A stretch of DNA of 42,997 nucleotides from Henriciella sp. (GCA_012960415.1 DUBH01000041.1:25095-68091), one strand, 5' to 3'; shown: positions 15,008 through 24,169, counted from the first letter of the stretch. Program-made: numbers and translations. The notes: generated by a model not told the origin, from the letters alone.

Positions 15008-16798
15008 ATGGTGATGAGACTGCTCAAATCTGCCGTGCGTGAGGCCAAAACTGTGCGCATCCTTCTGCGCGCGAAGAAATGGCTGGACCCGATCACGAAT
15101 GAATCGACCGAACTTCTGGCCGATGATCTCGAGGCCGCCGTCGATTCCTACCGAGAAAACCTGGCCTTCATCTTTGAAGGACGGACAACCAGCTATGGCG
15201 AGCTGGATGAGCAGGCCAACCGCTTTGCTCATTGGGCACTTGGGCAGGGTCTGAAGGCTGGCGACACGGTCGCGCTATTTATGGAGAACCGGCCTGACTA
15301 TGTTGCAGCCTGGTATGGTCTCTCCAAGATTGGCGTGGTGAGCGCGCTGGTGAATGCCAACCTGACCGGCGAGGCACTGGTTCATTCGCTGAAAACGGTC
15401 GAGCCAAAGCTGATCATTACGGGCGCCGAACAGGACCGCGCCATGCGCTCGCTTGAAATGGTGCAGATCCGCCAGCCGGTCTGGACGCTTGGCGGAGAGG
15501 TCGGCACACCGCTCGCCAGCGAGCTGGCTGAGCAGTCTTGCGAACGCCCGGACCGCAGCCACCGCGCGCACCTGACAAACGCTGATATCGGCTTTTACTT
15601 CTATACGTCCGGCACGACGGGCCTGCCAAAGGCCGCGAAAATGTCGATCGCCCGCGTGCGCAACATGATGCGTAGCTTCATCTCGCCGCTCGATATGGGC
15701 GAGAACGACCGGGTCTACATCACCCTGCCCCTGTACCACGGCACGGGCGGGCTCTGCGCCGTGGGTATCGCGCTCTATACGGGCGCCTCAGTCCTGCTGC
15801 GCGAGAAATTCTCTGCCAGCCGGTTCTGGAATGATTGCGCCGATTTCGGCGTGACAACGATTGTCTATATCGGCGAGCTCTGCCGCTATCTTCTGAACCA
15901 GCCTACCCATGCCAAGGAGCGCAAGCACAAGGTCCGCAAGGGTTTCGGCAATGGCCTGCGCCCGGAGATCTGGGGCAAGTTCAAATCCCGCTTCAACATC
16001 CCGACCATGATCGAGTTCTATGGCTCGACCGAAGGCAATGTGAAGCTGATGAATTTTGACGGCGAGACCGGCGCCTGCGGCCGCATCCCGCCTTACGCCG
16101 CCAAGTACTTCGATCATATCGCTTTTGTGAAAGTCGATCCGGAAACAGAAACGCCGCTACGCGATGAAGAGGGCCGTTGCATCCGCGCCGGACGCGGCGA
16201 GACGGGCGAAGCTCTTGGCCGCATCGGCGAGGACATGACGACCCGGTTCGAGGGCTATCACGACAAGCGCGCCTCTGACGCGAAGATCCTGCGCAACGTC
16301 TTCGAGGAAGGCGACGCCTGGTTCCGGACCGGCGACCTGCTGCGCCAGGGCGATCATGGTTACATCTATTTCGTCGACCGGCTGGGCGACACCTACCGCT
16401 GGAAAGGCGAGAACGTCTCGACAAATGAAGTCGCCGACGCGCTGGCCGGTGTGCCGGGGGTCGAAACGGCAAACGTTTATGGCGTCCCGATCCCGGGAGC
16501 AGACGGCAAGGCCGGCATGGCCTCTATCACGACGAGCGGCTATCTCGATTACAAGGATGTGCTGGACAAGCTGTCCTCCCGCCTGCCGAAATATGCGGTG
16601 CCCGTCTTCATTCGCGAGCAGCAGGAAGCCTCCACCACGACGACCTTCAAGTATCGCAAGAGCGATCTCGTGAAGGACGGCTTCGATCCCGAGCGCGCTG
16701 GTGAGAAGGTCTGGTATTTCGACTCTGAGACCGGGACGTATGAGCTGGTGACGCCAGAGACATACAAGAGGATCGCGTCGGGTGGGGTGAAGTTCTAG
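15008..16798 (+). CDS. long-chain/very-long-chain acyl-CoA synthetase, FATP type
   Basis: This 596-residue adenylate-forming enzyme activates fatty acids to acyl-CoA with ATP. The AMP-binding motif YTSGTTGLPKAAK is at about 199-211, followed by LPLYHGTGG, EFYGSTEGN and WFRTGDLL. The DRLGDTYRWKGENVSTNEV segment is the signature of the FATP/VLACS subgroup rather than FadD. The N-terminus has a short hydrophobic/basic part that may bind membrane. The start at 15008 has AAGGG five bases upstream; GTG at 15002 and ATG at 15014 are alternatives. It is divergent from tesB, so activation and hydrolysis of acyl-CoA are encoded side by side. Confidence 0.92.
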   Translation: MVMRLLKSAVREAKTVRILLRAKKWLDPITNESTELLADDLEAAVDSYRENLAFIFEGRTTSYGELDEQANRFAHWALGQGLKAGDTVALFMENRPDYVAAWYGLSKIGVVSALVNANLTGEALVHSLKTVEPKLIITGAEQDRAMRSLEMVQIRQPVWTLGGEVGTPLASELAEQSCERPDRSHRAHLTNADIGFYFYTSGTTGLPKAAKMSIARVRNMMRSFISPLDMGENDRVYITLPLYHGTGGLCAVGIALYTGASVLLREKFSASRFWNDCADFGVTTIVYIGELCRYLLNQPTHAKERKHKVRKGFGNGLRPEIWGKFKSRFNIPTMIEFYGSTEGNVKLMNFDGETGACGRIPPYAAKYFDHIAFVKVDPETETPLRDEEGRCIRAGRGETGEALGRIGEDMTTRFEGYHDKRASDAKILRNVFEEGDAWFRTGDLLRQGDHGYIYFVDRLGDTYRWKGENVSTNEVADALAGVPGVETANVYGVPIPGADGKAGMASITTSGYLDYKDVLDKLSSRLPKYAVPVFIREQQEASTTTTFKYRKSDLVKDGFDPERAGEKVWYFDSETGTYELVTPETYKRIASGGVKF

Positions 16799-16825
16799 CT
16801 GCCTGCCACACCCCTGAATGGGCCT

Positions 16826-16849
16826 GGTCCTTCGACAGGCTCAGGATGA
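16826..16849. repeat. intergenic repeat, CCTTCGACAGGCTCAGGATG type
   Basis: The core CCTTCGACAGGCTCAGGATG at 16829-16848 matches a short intergenic element recalled as recurring in many alphaproteobacterial and other GC-rich genomes. GCCTG at 16822-16826 can pair with CAGGC at 16836-16840. Only one copy is seen in this window. It lies between the convergent acyl-CoA synthetase and helicase genes. Confidence 0.55.
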
Positions 16850-16855
16850 AGCAGC

Positions 16856-19396
16856 CTAACGCCCCATCGCTTCCTGGATGATGTCCATTTCAGCTTCGCG
16901 CAGGATGGCATCAGTGACGCCTTCAGCATTCACACGCTCGCGGCCCACTTCGAGCATGACGGGGACGGCGAAGGGGCTGATCTTCTGCAGCGGGCGGTGA
17001 TCGATCTTGCCGCGGATACGGGTCAGCATGTCTGAGAGACGGCGAATGTCGAGGAGGCCGGTGGCGGCATCCTGACGGGCGGCCTGCAGCAGGATGTGAT
17101 CGGGCTCATGGCTGCGCAGCACGTCATAGATGAGATCCGTCGAGAAAGTGACCTGACGGCCCGTCTTTTCCTTGCCGGGAAGCCGGCGTGCAATGACCCC
17201 TGAAATTTGCGCGCACTGGGCAAAGGTGCGCTTCATGAGCGGGCTTTCATCCAGCCATTCCTCAAGATCATCACCCAGCATGTCCGGGTGGAAGAGGCCG
17301 TCCATGTCAACTGTGCCCATATCCTCCATCGCCCAGATCGCCATGGCATATTCCGAGGCAACGAAGCCGAGCGGCTTGGCCCCTGCCCGCTCCAGCCGGC
17401 GTGTCAGAAGCATGCCGAGCGTCTGGTGGGCGAGGCGCCCTTCGAAGGGATAGGTCACGAGATAGTGGCGGCCTGCGCGCGGGAAGGTCTCTACCAGCAA
17501 ATGATCGGGCGGCGGGATTTCAGATTTCTCGCGCTGGATCTCGAACCATTCACGAACCTGGTCTGGCAGGCCCGACCACTGGTCAGGATCATGGATCATG
17601 TGGCGGACGCGATCAGCGAGGAATGTGGTGAGCGGAAACTTGCCGCCATTATAGGTCGGGATGGCTGGCTTGTCGGTTTTCGCGCGTGTGACGAGTACAT
17701 CAAGCTCCGACACACCAAGGAAGCGAAGGATTTCGCCCGCGAAGAGAAAAGTGTCTCCGGGGGTAAGGGTTGAGATGAAGTATTCCTCGATTTCACCGAG
17801 TTTGCGCCCTGCCCGCATCGTGCGCTGATCGCCGCGTACTTTCTTTAGTTCCTCGCCGCCGGACGCTTCGCCGACCTTTCCGACAAAGCTTGCGAGGCGC
17901 ACATTCATCAGCTGCGCTTCGACGATGGCACCGACATTCATTCGGTGCTGCTGGGCGTCGCGAGCGGTTCGCACCTGCCAGACCCCGTCGCGGCCGCGCA
18001 CGATGCGTTTGAAGCGGTCATAGGTCTTTAGGGCATATCCACCTGTGGCGACGAGATCGACGACACGCTCATAAGTCTCCCAGTCGAGCCCTTCATAGGG
18101 CGCGGCGCGGCGGATCTCGTTGAACAGCGGCTCCAGCTCAAAGCCGACGCCGCAGGCCCGGCCCATAATGTGCTGGGCGAGGACATCGAGCGCGCCGAGG
18201 CGCATGGGTTCGCCGTCGATCTCTCCGGCTTCGACAGCGGCTTCAGCAGCACGGCATTCGAGGATTTCAAACCGGTTGGTTGGCACCAGCAGCGCACGGC
18301 TTGCCTCATCCATGCGGTGATTGGCGCGGCCGATACGCTGGATGAGCCGCGCGGCGCCTTTCGGGGCACCCATCTGGATGACGAGATCCACCCCGCCCCA
18401 GTCGATGCCGAGGTCGAGCGTCGAGGTACAGACCACACCTTTCAGAACGCCTGCAGCCATCGCGGCCTCGACCTTGCGGCGCTGCTCGCGGGCGAGCGAG
18501 CCATGATGCAGCGCGATGGGGAGCGCATCTTCATTAGCGCGCCAGAGCTCCTGAAAAAGCATTTCGGCCTGGCTGCGCGTATTGACGAAGACGAGTGCCA
18601 TCTCGGCTTCCTTGATGGCCTCATACACCTCCGGCACTGCGAAGCGGCCCGAATGGCCGGACCAGGGGATGCGCTCACGCGATACGAGGATGTCGATATT
18701 GGCGCTGGTGCCGCCCTCTGCGCGGATAAGCGCGGTGGAGCGCGCATCCCGCTTTGGCAGCCAGCCTGCGAGCTGGGCCGGGTCGCGGACCGTGGCGGAT
18801 AGACCAATGAAGCGGCAGGCGGGCGCCCATTCAGCGAGCGTGGCGAGACCGAGCGAGAGAAGATCGCCGCGCTTGGAGGCCGCGATGGCGTGGATCTCAT
18901 CGATGATCACGCATTTGAGATCGGAGAAGAATTCATCGGCATGGTCGGAGGCAAGGAAGAGAGCGAGCTGTTCTGGCGTGGTCAGCAGGATGTCCGGCGG
19001 GTTGGACCTCTGGCGCTGGCGCTTTGATTGCGGGGTGTCGCCCGTGCGCGTCTCGGTGCGGATATTGAGCCCCATCTCGGCGACGGGCGTGTTGAGGTTG
19101 CGCTCAACGTCGGTCGCGAGGGCCTTGAGCGGTGAGATGTAGAGCGTGTGAAGCGCGGGTCGGCCAGAATTGGATTTCGGCCGCTCTGACAGTTCGATCA
19201 GGCTGGCCATGAACCCTGCCAGCGTCTTGCCGCCCCCCGTTGGTGCAATCAGCAACGCGCTATCGCCTGCGAGCGCCGTTTCAGTGAGGTCGAGCTGATG
19301 GCGACGCGGCACCCAGTTCCGGCTGGCGAACCAGTCGGAAAAGCGGTCAGGCAGGCTGAAATCTGGTCGCGCAGCGTCCGGCATGGGCAAGGACAT
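16856..19396 (-). CDS. ligase-associated DNA damage response DEXH helicase (Lhr-type)
   Basis: The protein has 846 residues and the architecture of Lhr-core helicases: Walker A APTGGGKT near 51-58, DEIH box near 165, LSATVRDPAQLAGWL as motif III, then the second RecA domain with STLDLGIDWGGVD and QRIGRANHR. This is followed by the winged-helix and DUF4145-like C-terminal half. Its length and context match the ligase-associated subfamily that travels with an exonuclease and an ATP-dependent ligase, found here at 21017-22048 and 22522-24165. It should unwind damaged DNA 3'-to-5' in repair. It is on the opposite strand from those two genes. Confidence 0.94.
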   Translation of the reverse strand: MSLPMPDAARPDFSLPDRFSDWFASRNWVPRRHQLDLTETALAGDSALLIAPTGGGKTLAGFMASLIELSERPKSNSGRPALHTLYISPLKALATDVERNLNTPVAEMGLNIRTETRTGDTPQSKRQRQRSNPPDILLTTPEQLALFLASDHADEFFSDLKCVIIDEIHAIAASKRGDLLSLGLATLAEWAPACRFIGLSATVRDPAQLAGWLPKRDARSTALIRAEGGTSANIDILVSRERIPWSGHSGRFAVPEVYEAIKEAEMALVFVNTRSQAEMLFQELWRANEDALPIALHHGSLAREQRRKVEAAMAAGVLKGVVCTSTLDLGIDWGGVDLVIQMGAPKGAARLIQRIGRANHRMDEASRALLVPTNRFEILECRAAEAAVEAGEIDGEPMRLGALDVLAQHIMGRACGVGFELEPLFNEIRRAAPYEGLDWETYERVVDLVATGGYALKTYDRFKRIVRGRDGVWQVRTARDAQQHRMNVGAIVEAQLMNVRLASFVGKVGEASGGEELKKVRGDQRTMRAGRKLGEIEEYFISTLTPGDTFLFAGEILRFLGVSELDVLVTRAKTDKPAIPTYNGGKFPLTTFLADRVRHMIHDPDQWSGLPDQVREWFEIQREKSEIPPPDHLLVETFPRAGRHYLVTYPFEGRLAHQTLGMLLTRRLERAGAKPLGFVASEYAMAIWAMEDMGTVDMDGLFHPDMLGDDLEEWLDESPLMKRTFAQCAQISGVIARRLPGKEKTGRQVTFSTDLIYDVLRSHEPDHILLQAARQDAATGLLDIRRLSDMLTRIRGKIDHRPLQKISPFAVPVMLEVGRERVNAEGVTDAILREAEMDIIQEAMGR

Positions 19397-19434
19397 AGCG
19401 CGAACAGGGCGGTCCTGCGAACCCGCCCGCTGGA

Positions 19435-20904
19435 TTAGTTGTAGCCCGCCTCAGCCGCGGTTGCTTCTGCCTGCGCGTCCAGCCTGTCGGTGTGGGCCTG
19501 ATTGATCGCGGCGATGACATCGCGCGTGAATGCAGCGACATTGAAGCGCCCGCCATCAGCAGTGTCGAAGCCACGGCGCACGATGACCATGTCGAGCGAC
19601 GGGATGATGACGAGATACTGTCCGCGATTGCCGAAACCGGCATAGGTGTCGCCCGGGACGCCTTCAGAGCGGTCCATCAGCCAGAAGCTGCCACCATAGC
19701 CGAAATCGCTGGATGAGCGGTCCGGCTGGGCCTCACCCGGTGAAGAGACAAAATTTGTCCAGCCCTCAGCCAGAATGCGCTCATCGCCCCACATGCCGTC
19801 CTGCAAGTAGAGCTGGCCGAGGCGCGCCATGTCGCGGGCGGTCATCCAGACCTGGCTGGACGAGATAAAATCGCCGGCCCAGTCAGTTTCGAGGACAGTG
19901 TTCATTGCGCCGATCTTCCAGAGGACGCTTTCATATGGAAAGCCCCAGAAAGCCCCGTCATCGTCCATGGTTTCCCGCAACGCGCGCATGGCCGCCAGCG
20001 TGTCGTAATTGGAGTATTTAAAACGCTCACCCGGTGTGATCTCCAGCGGGTTCACAAAGGCTGTGTCGGTCACGAGCGCGCCGCCGAAATAGGTACGGTC
20101 CGTGCGATTGCCGGCGACACCGGAATCAAGGCCGCTCGCCATCTGCAGGACATTGCGAAGGGTAATTTCACGGCGCGGGTCGCCATTACGCGACCAGGCG
20201 TCGAGAAGCGGCGCGCGATCGAGGTCGATGAGGCCCTGCTGGACGGCTGCGCCGATCACGCTCGCGGTCAGCGATTTGGCGACCGACCAGGTGCGCTGCG
20301 GCGTCGTCGCATTGATGCCGCGGGCATAGCGCTCTGCCATGATCTGACCGTCCATGACGACGAGGACCGCGCTGGTGCGTGTGTCGTCGCCATAGGTCGC
20401 GCCATCGAAAGCGGCGCGGACCGGCTCTTCGAGGCGAGCGGCGTAGGGCGAGGCATCAATCAGCTGAACGGCCTGCCCGAGCGCTGTAGAACTGTCCTGC
20501 TGGCGCATCGGAAAATCGTCTGAAAACCTCGGGAGGACGTCGATATCATCTAGGTCCGCACCGATCGGCAGAAGCGAGCAGCCGAAACCTTCGCGCCAGG
20601 CGGCGATCCGTGGCGGCTGGCCGGTGGCGTAGCGGACGGCCACGGTTCGCGAGCGGTCAGAGATGTTCGCTTCAGACGTGGACCGCATGGGCGTGCGATA
20701 GTCGGTGTAGATGCCGTCGAGTTCATTATACTCGATCTCGGCGCGGCTCTTGTCGGCTGTGAACGTCGCCGAGCAGGTGAAGAGCGCCTTGTATCCTGCC
20801 GCGAGTGCCTTCTGCATTATCTCTGTTTCGCCGCCCTCCTGGGACTGGGCAGGGCCTGCAGCCAGCGCGGTCGCAATCAGGGCTGAGAGGAAAATACGTC
20901 GCAT
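19435..20904 (-). CDS. exported beta-lactamase-family serine hydrolase
   Basis: The 489-residue protein has a signal peptide (cleaved near AQSQ/E) and an N-terminal region of about 150 residues before the catalytic domain. The domain has the class C/penicillin-binding-protein fold: SVAK with Ser207 and Lys210, and YSN at 297-299. The third motif appears as GFGNRGQ rather than KTG or HTG. Such proteins are esterases or peptidases more often than true beta-lactamases, so antibiotic resistance should not be read from it. It is probably periplasmic. GGAG lies nine bases before the start. It sits between two DNA-repair genes without an obvious functional tie. Confidence 0.9.
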   Translation of the reverse strand: MRRIFLSALIATALAAGPAQSQEGGETEIMQKALAAGYKALFTCSATFTADKSRAEIEYNELDGIYTDYRTPMRSTSEANISDRSRTVAVRYATGQPPRIAAWREGFGCSLLPIGADLDDIDVLPRFSDDFPMRQQDSSTALGQAVQLIDASPYAARLEEPVRAAFDGATYGDDTRTSAVLVVMDGQIMAERYARGINATTPQRTWSVAKSLTASVIGAAVQQGLIDLDRAPLLDAWSRNGDPRREITLRNVLQMASGLDSGVAGNRTDRTYFGGALVTDTAFVNPLEITPGERFKYSNYDTLAAMRALRETMDDDGAFWGFPYESVLWKIGAMNTVLETDWAGDFISSSQVWMTARDMARLGQLYLQDGMWGDERILAEGWTNFVSSPGEAQPDRSSSDFGYGGSFWLMDRSEGVPGDTYAGFGNRGQYLVIIPSLDMVIVRRGFDTADGGRFNVAAFTRDVIAAINQAHTDRLDAQAEATAAEAGYN

Positions 20905-21016
20905 TCGGGGTCACTCCATTTGCCGGGCAAGGGGACAGAACCTGCTGTGTGTTTCATGCGGAAAAGGCAGAAACATGGCGGGAAACACCTGACGCCGCGA
21001 CCTATATAGATCAGCG

Positions 21017-22048
21017 ATGATCAGACCCGACCTGCTTCTCCATCCCACGCCGAAGGGGCTCTATTGCCCGCCCGGAGATTTCTATATCGACCCGGTGCGC
21101 GGCGCCGTCGACCGCGCCGTGGTGACGCATGGCCATGCCGACCATGCCCGCGCGGGGCATGGCGCTGTGCTGGCGACGCCCGAAACGCTCGCCATCATGG
21201 AAGCGCGCTATGGCGAGGAATTCACCATGAGCCGCCAGCCCATCGAATATGGCGAGACAGTCGAGATCAACGGCGTCACCGTCTGGATGTCGCCGGCCGG
21301 CCATGTGCTCGGATCCGCGCAGGCGGTCGTCGAATGGAAAGGCCTGCGCATGGTCTGTACCGGCGACTATAAGCGGAGGCGCGACCCGACCTGCCGACAA
21401 TTCGAGCCCGTGCCCGGCACGCATGTTTTCATCTCTGAGGCCACCTTCGGCCTGCCGGTCTTCAGGCACCCGGACACAGACGGCGAGATCCGCAAACTGC
21501 TCGACAGTGTCGCCATGTTTCCGGAGCGCACGCACCTTGTCGGCGTCTATGCCCTTGGTAAGGCGCAGCGTGTGATCGCGCTGCTGCGCGAAGCGGGCTA
21601 TCACGATACGCTCTATATTCACGGCGCACTGGAGAAACTCTGCCAGCTTTATGAAGATCATGGCGTTGCGCTGGGTCCACTGGAAACCGCGACGCTGGAC
21701 ACAAAGGAACGAGGCGCGCAGGAGCGGTTTCGTGGCAAGATCGTGCTGGGGCCGCCCTCCTCTTTCCATGACAAATGGGGCCGACGCTTTCCCGACCCAC
21801 TGCCCTGTTTTGCCTCTGGCTGGATGAGCGTGCGCCAGCGCGCCAAGCAATCGGGCGTCGAGCTGCCACTCATCATTTCCGACCATGCCGACTGGGATGA
21901 GCTCACAGATACCGTCCGCGAGGTAGACCCGGAGGAGCTATGGATCACGCATGGGCGCGAAGATGCGCTGGTGCGCTGGGCCGAACTGGAGGGGCGCAAG
22001 GCGCGGCCACTAAGGCTGGTGGGTTATGAGGATGAGAGCATCGATTAG
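21017..22048 (+). CDS. ligase-associated DNA damage response exonuclease (MBL fold)
   Basis: The 343-aa protein has a metallo-beta-lactamase fold related to the SNM1/CPSF nucleases. The metal-binding HGHADHA motif is at 38-44, followed by SPAGHVLGSAQ, CTGDYKRR and a late ISDHADWDEL and WITHGRED. These fit the putative exonuclease subfamily found beside the ATP-dependent ligase. It is expected to process DNA ends before ligation. A PaaI thioesterase gene on the other strand separates it from the ligase. The gene for the usual fourth member, PdeM phosphodiesterase, was not seen in the window. Confidence 0.93.
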   Translation: MIRPDLLLHPTPKGLYCPPGDFYIDPVRGAVDRAVVTHGHADHARAGHGAVLATPETLAIMEARYGEEFTMSRQPIEYGETVEINGVTVWMSPAGHVLGSAQAVVEWKGLRMVCTGDYKRRRDPTCRQFEPVPGTHVFISEATFGLPVFRHPDTDGEIRKLLDSVAMFPERTHLVGVYALGKAQRVIALLREAGYHDTLYIHGALEKLCQLYEDHGVALGPLETATLDTKERGAQERFRGKIVLGPPSSFHDKWGRRFPDPLPCFASGWMSVRQRAKQSGVELPLIISDHADWDELTDTVREVDPEELWITHGREDALVRWAELEGRKARPLRLVGYEDESID

Positions 22049-22061
22049 CGCAAACCAGGCT

Positions 22062-22493
22062 TCAGCGCGCTTTGACGATTTTGAAGGTTGCATTCGCGCG
22101 AGCAACAGGCTCGCCATCCGCCTCGACAATACCGGCTGCAAAACATATTGAGCCACCGGTCCTGACAAAGCTGGTATCCACTTCGAGCCATTGCCCGATC
22201 TCGCCTGAGCCGATGAAGTCGGTCCCGAGGCTGACCGTGACGAGACCCCCAACATCCTTGCGGGCCTCCGACTTCAGGACCTGTCCGACGCTGAGCCCCA
22301 TCGCATTGTCAGCAAGCGCAGACACAAGCGCGCCGTGGACAAAGCCACGCGAGTTGCAATGTGCATCCGCGATCCGGAGGCCTATCTGCACCCGGTCGGC
22401 CAGCACGCGTGAATAGATCGGCTCCCAGGGGTCAGTGAAACCCGACGTCTTGAAATGGCGTGAGAAGCCCGCCGGCACATTGCTCTCTGTCAT
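22062..22493 (-). CDS. PaaI-family hotdog thioesterase
   Basis: This 143-residue protein has the single hotdog domain of the PaaI/4HBT group, with the key helix CNSRGFVHGALVSALADNAMG around 46-66; family members have HGG where this has HGA. The catalytic acidic residue at Asp62 is present. Substrates are likely aryl- or acyl-CoA thioesters. It is convergent with the exonuclease and divergent from the ligase, with only 28 bases between the two start codons. The close spacing means their promoters must overlap or lie in the coding sequence. Confidence 0.9.
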   Translation of the reverse strand: MTESNVPAGFSRHFKTSGFTDPWEPIYSRVLADRVQIGLRIADAHCNSRGFVHGALVSALADNAMGLSVGQVLKSEARKDVGGLVTVSLGTDFIGSGEIGQWLEVDTSFVRTGGSICFAAGIVEADGEPVARANATFKIVKAR

Positions 22494-22521
22494 TGTCGTG
22501 ATCCCCTCCTATGTCATCCCG

Positions 22522-24165
22522 ATGCAGGCTTTTTCCGACCTTCTCGAACGGCTGATTCTTACGCCATCCCGCAACGGGAAGATCGCGCTTATGGTAAATT
22601 ACTTCACTAGTGAAGTAAATCCGGCGCGCGGCTGGACGCTGGCTGTACTGACGGGTGAGTTGGACATACCGGGAGTGAAAGGCGGGTCGATCCGCAGGCT
22701 GATCGAGGACCGTGTCGATCCTGAGCTGTTTCGCATGTCGTATGACTATGTCGGCGACCTTGCAGAAACTGTCAGCCTGATGTGGCCCGGCACCCGCGGC
22801 GCGAACCGGATTCCGCCCATCGATGATGTCATAGAGGCGCTGCTCGGCGCGACGCGAGCAGAGGGTGAGCGACTGGTCGCAGGTTGGCTGGACATGCTGG
22901 AGCCGCCGCAACGCTGGGCGCTTATCAAGATGGTGACGGGCGGGCTGCGAATCGGCGTTTCAGCGCGGCTTGCCAAGGTGGCACTTGCTGAGATGGGCGG
23001 CGTGGAGCCTGCGGAGATCGAGGAGATCTGGCATGGGCTCGCCCCGCCCTATGAAAGCCTGTTCGACTGGCTGGACGGCAATGCCGACAAGCCATCGCCC
23101 GACATCAAGGCGCCGTTCAGGCCGGTCATGCTGGCCCATCCGCTGGTGACAAAGGACAAGCGGGATGACCCGGATGCTGTAGATCCGGCGATGATCGACC
23201 CGGACATTTTTGCCGCTGAATGGAAGTATGACGGCATCCGCGTTCAGGCTGTCTCCGAGCGCGGTGTACGCCGGATGTATACGCGGACGGGCGACGACAT
23301 CTCCCACACCTTTCCAGACGTGCTGGCCGCGATGGACTTCGAAGCCGCCATCGATGGCGAACTTCTGATCCGCGCCCCGAATGGCGAGGTTGCCCCCTTT
23401 AATGAGCTGCAGCAGCGCCTCAACCGGAAGACGGTGACCAAGAAGCAGATGGAAGCGCGCCCGGCCATGATCCGCGCCTATGACATTCTGGTCGAGGGGG
23501 ATGAAGATTTAAGGTCGCTGCCCTTCTCTGAGCGCCGCAAACGGCTGGAAGCTTTTGTCGAGAAGTCCTCCAGCGAGCGCATCGATATCTCGCCGCTCGT
23601 GCCCGTGACGAATCTCGAGGCACTTGAAGCCGCCCGAAATGAGCCGCCCGCGCCGGAGATTGAAGGGCTGATGCTGAAACGCTGGGACAGCGTTTACGAG
23701 GCCGGGCGTCCAACAGGGCCATGGTACAAGTGGAAGCGGGACCCGTTCCTGATCGATGCGGTCATGATGTACGCCCAACGCGGGCACGGCAGGCGGTCAA
23801 GCTTCTATTCAGACTTCACGTTCGGCGTCTGGCGCGAGGGCGATGACGGCGATGAAATCACGCCGGTCGGCAAGGCCTATTTCGGCTTTACAGATGAGGA
23901 GCTGAAACAACTCGACAAGTTCGTGCGCGAGAACACGATCGATCGGTTCGGACCGGTTCGGTCAGTGACAGCGAACAAGGAGAAGGGCCTCGTACTGGAG
24001 GTCGCCTTTGAAGGCCTGCAGCGAAGCCCGCGCCACAAATCCGGCCTCGCCATGCGCTTTCCGCGTATCAACCGCATCCGCTGGGACAAGCCGAGCGCCG
24101 AAGCCGACCGGCTTGAAACGCTGGAAAAAATGCTGCCAGCAGACCCGCTTTTGGATAAAGGCTAG
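22522..24165 (+). CDS. ATP-dependent DNA ligase (ligase-associated repair type)
   Basis: The 547-aa enzyme seals nicks with ATP. The catalytic lysine is Lys235 in EWKYDGIRVQ, followed by the RxG-type YTRTGDD, and later FDGEL-like IDGELLI and the EGLMLKRWDS motif IV. An N-terminal alpha-helical domain (1-220) and an OB-fold C-terminal part (about 440-547) flank it. The MQAFSDLLERLILTPSRN start matches relatives, so 22522 is chosen although the frame is open to 22435. It belongs to the PP_1105-type ligase that goes with the Lhr helicase and MBL exonuclease. A perfect 20-bp palindrome lies in its coding region at 22599. Confidence 0.95.
   Translation: MQAFSDLLERLILTPSRNGKIALMVNYFTSEVNPARGWTLAVLTGELDIPGVKGGSIRRLIEDRVDPELFRMSYDYVGDLAETVSLMWPGTRGANRIPPIDDVIEALLGATRAEGERLVAGWLDMLEPPQRWALIKMVTGGLRIGVSARLAKVALAEMGGVEPAEIEEIWHGLAPPYESLFDWLDGNADKPSPDIKAPFRPVMLAHPLVTKDKRDDPDAVDPAMIDPDIFAAEWKYDGIRVQAVSERGVRRMYTRTGDDISHTFPDVLAAMDFEAAIDGELLIRAPNGEVAPFNELQQRLNRKTVTKKQMEARPAMIRAYDILVEGDEDLRSLPFSERRKRLEAFVEKSSSERIDISPLVPVTNLEALEAARNEPPAPEIEGLMLKRWDSVYEAGRPTGPWYKWKRDPFLIDAVMMYAQRGHGRRSSFYSDFTFGVWREGDDGDEITPVGKAYFGFTDEELKQLDKFVRENTIDRFGPVRSVTANKEKGLVLEVAFEGLQRSPRHKSGLAMRFPRINRIRWDKPSAEADRLETLEKMLPADPLLDKG
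22599..22618. repeat. perfect 20-bp palindrome inside the ligase gene
   Basis: TTACTTCACTAGTGAAGTAA reads the same on both strands. It covers codons 26-32 of the ligase (NYFTSEV), about 77 bases from its start and about 106-125 bases upstream of the divergent thioesterase start. It is A+T-rich compared with its neighbours. A regulatory protein site is possible but unproven. Confidence 0.6.
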
Positions 24166-24169
24166 GGTC

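Noticed and set aside
19435-20904. Beta-lactamase resistance gene
   Set aside because: The SxxK and YxN motifs are shared with many esterases and peptidases, and the third motif is not that of a true beta-lactamase.
22435-22521. Longer N-terminus of the ligase
   Set aside because: It overlaps the divergent thioesterase, and ligases of this type begin at the MQAF residue at 22522.
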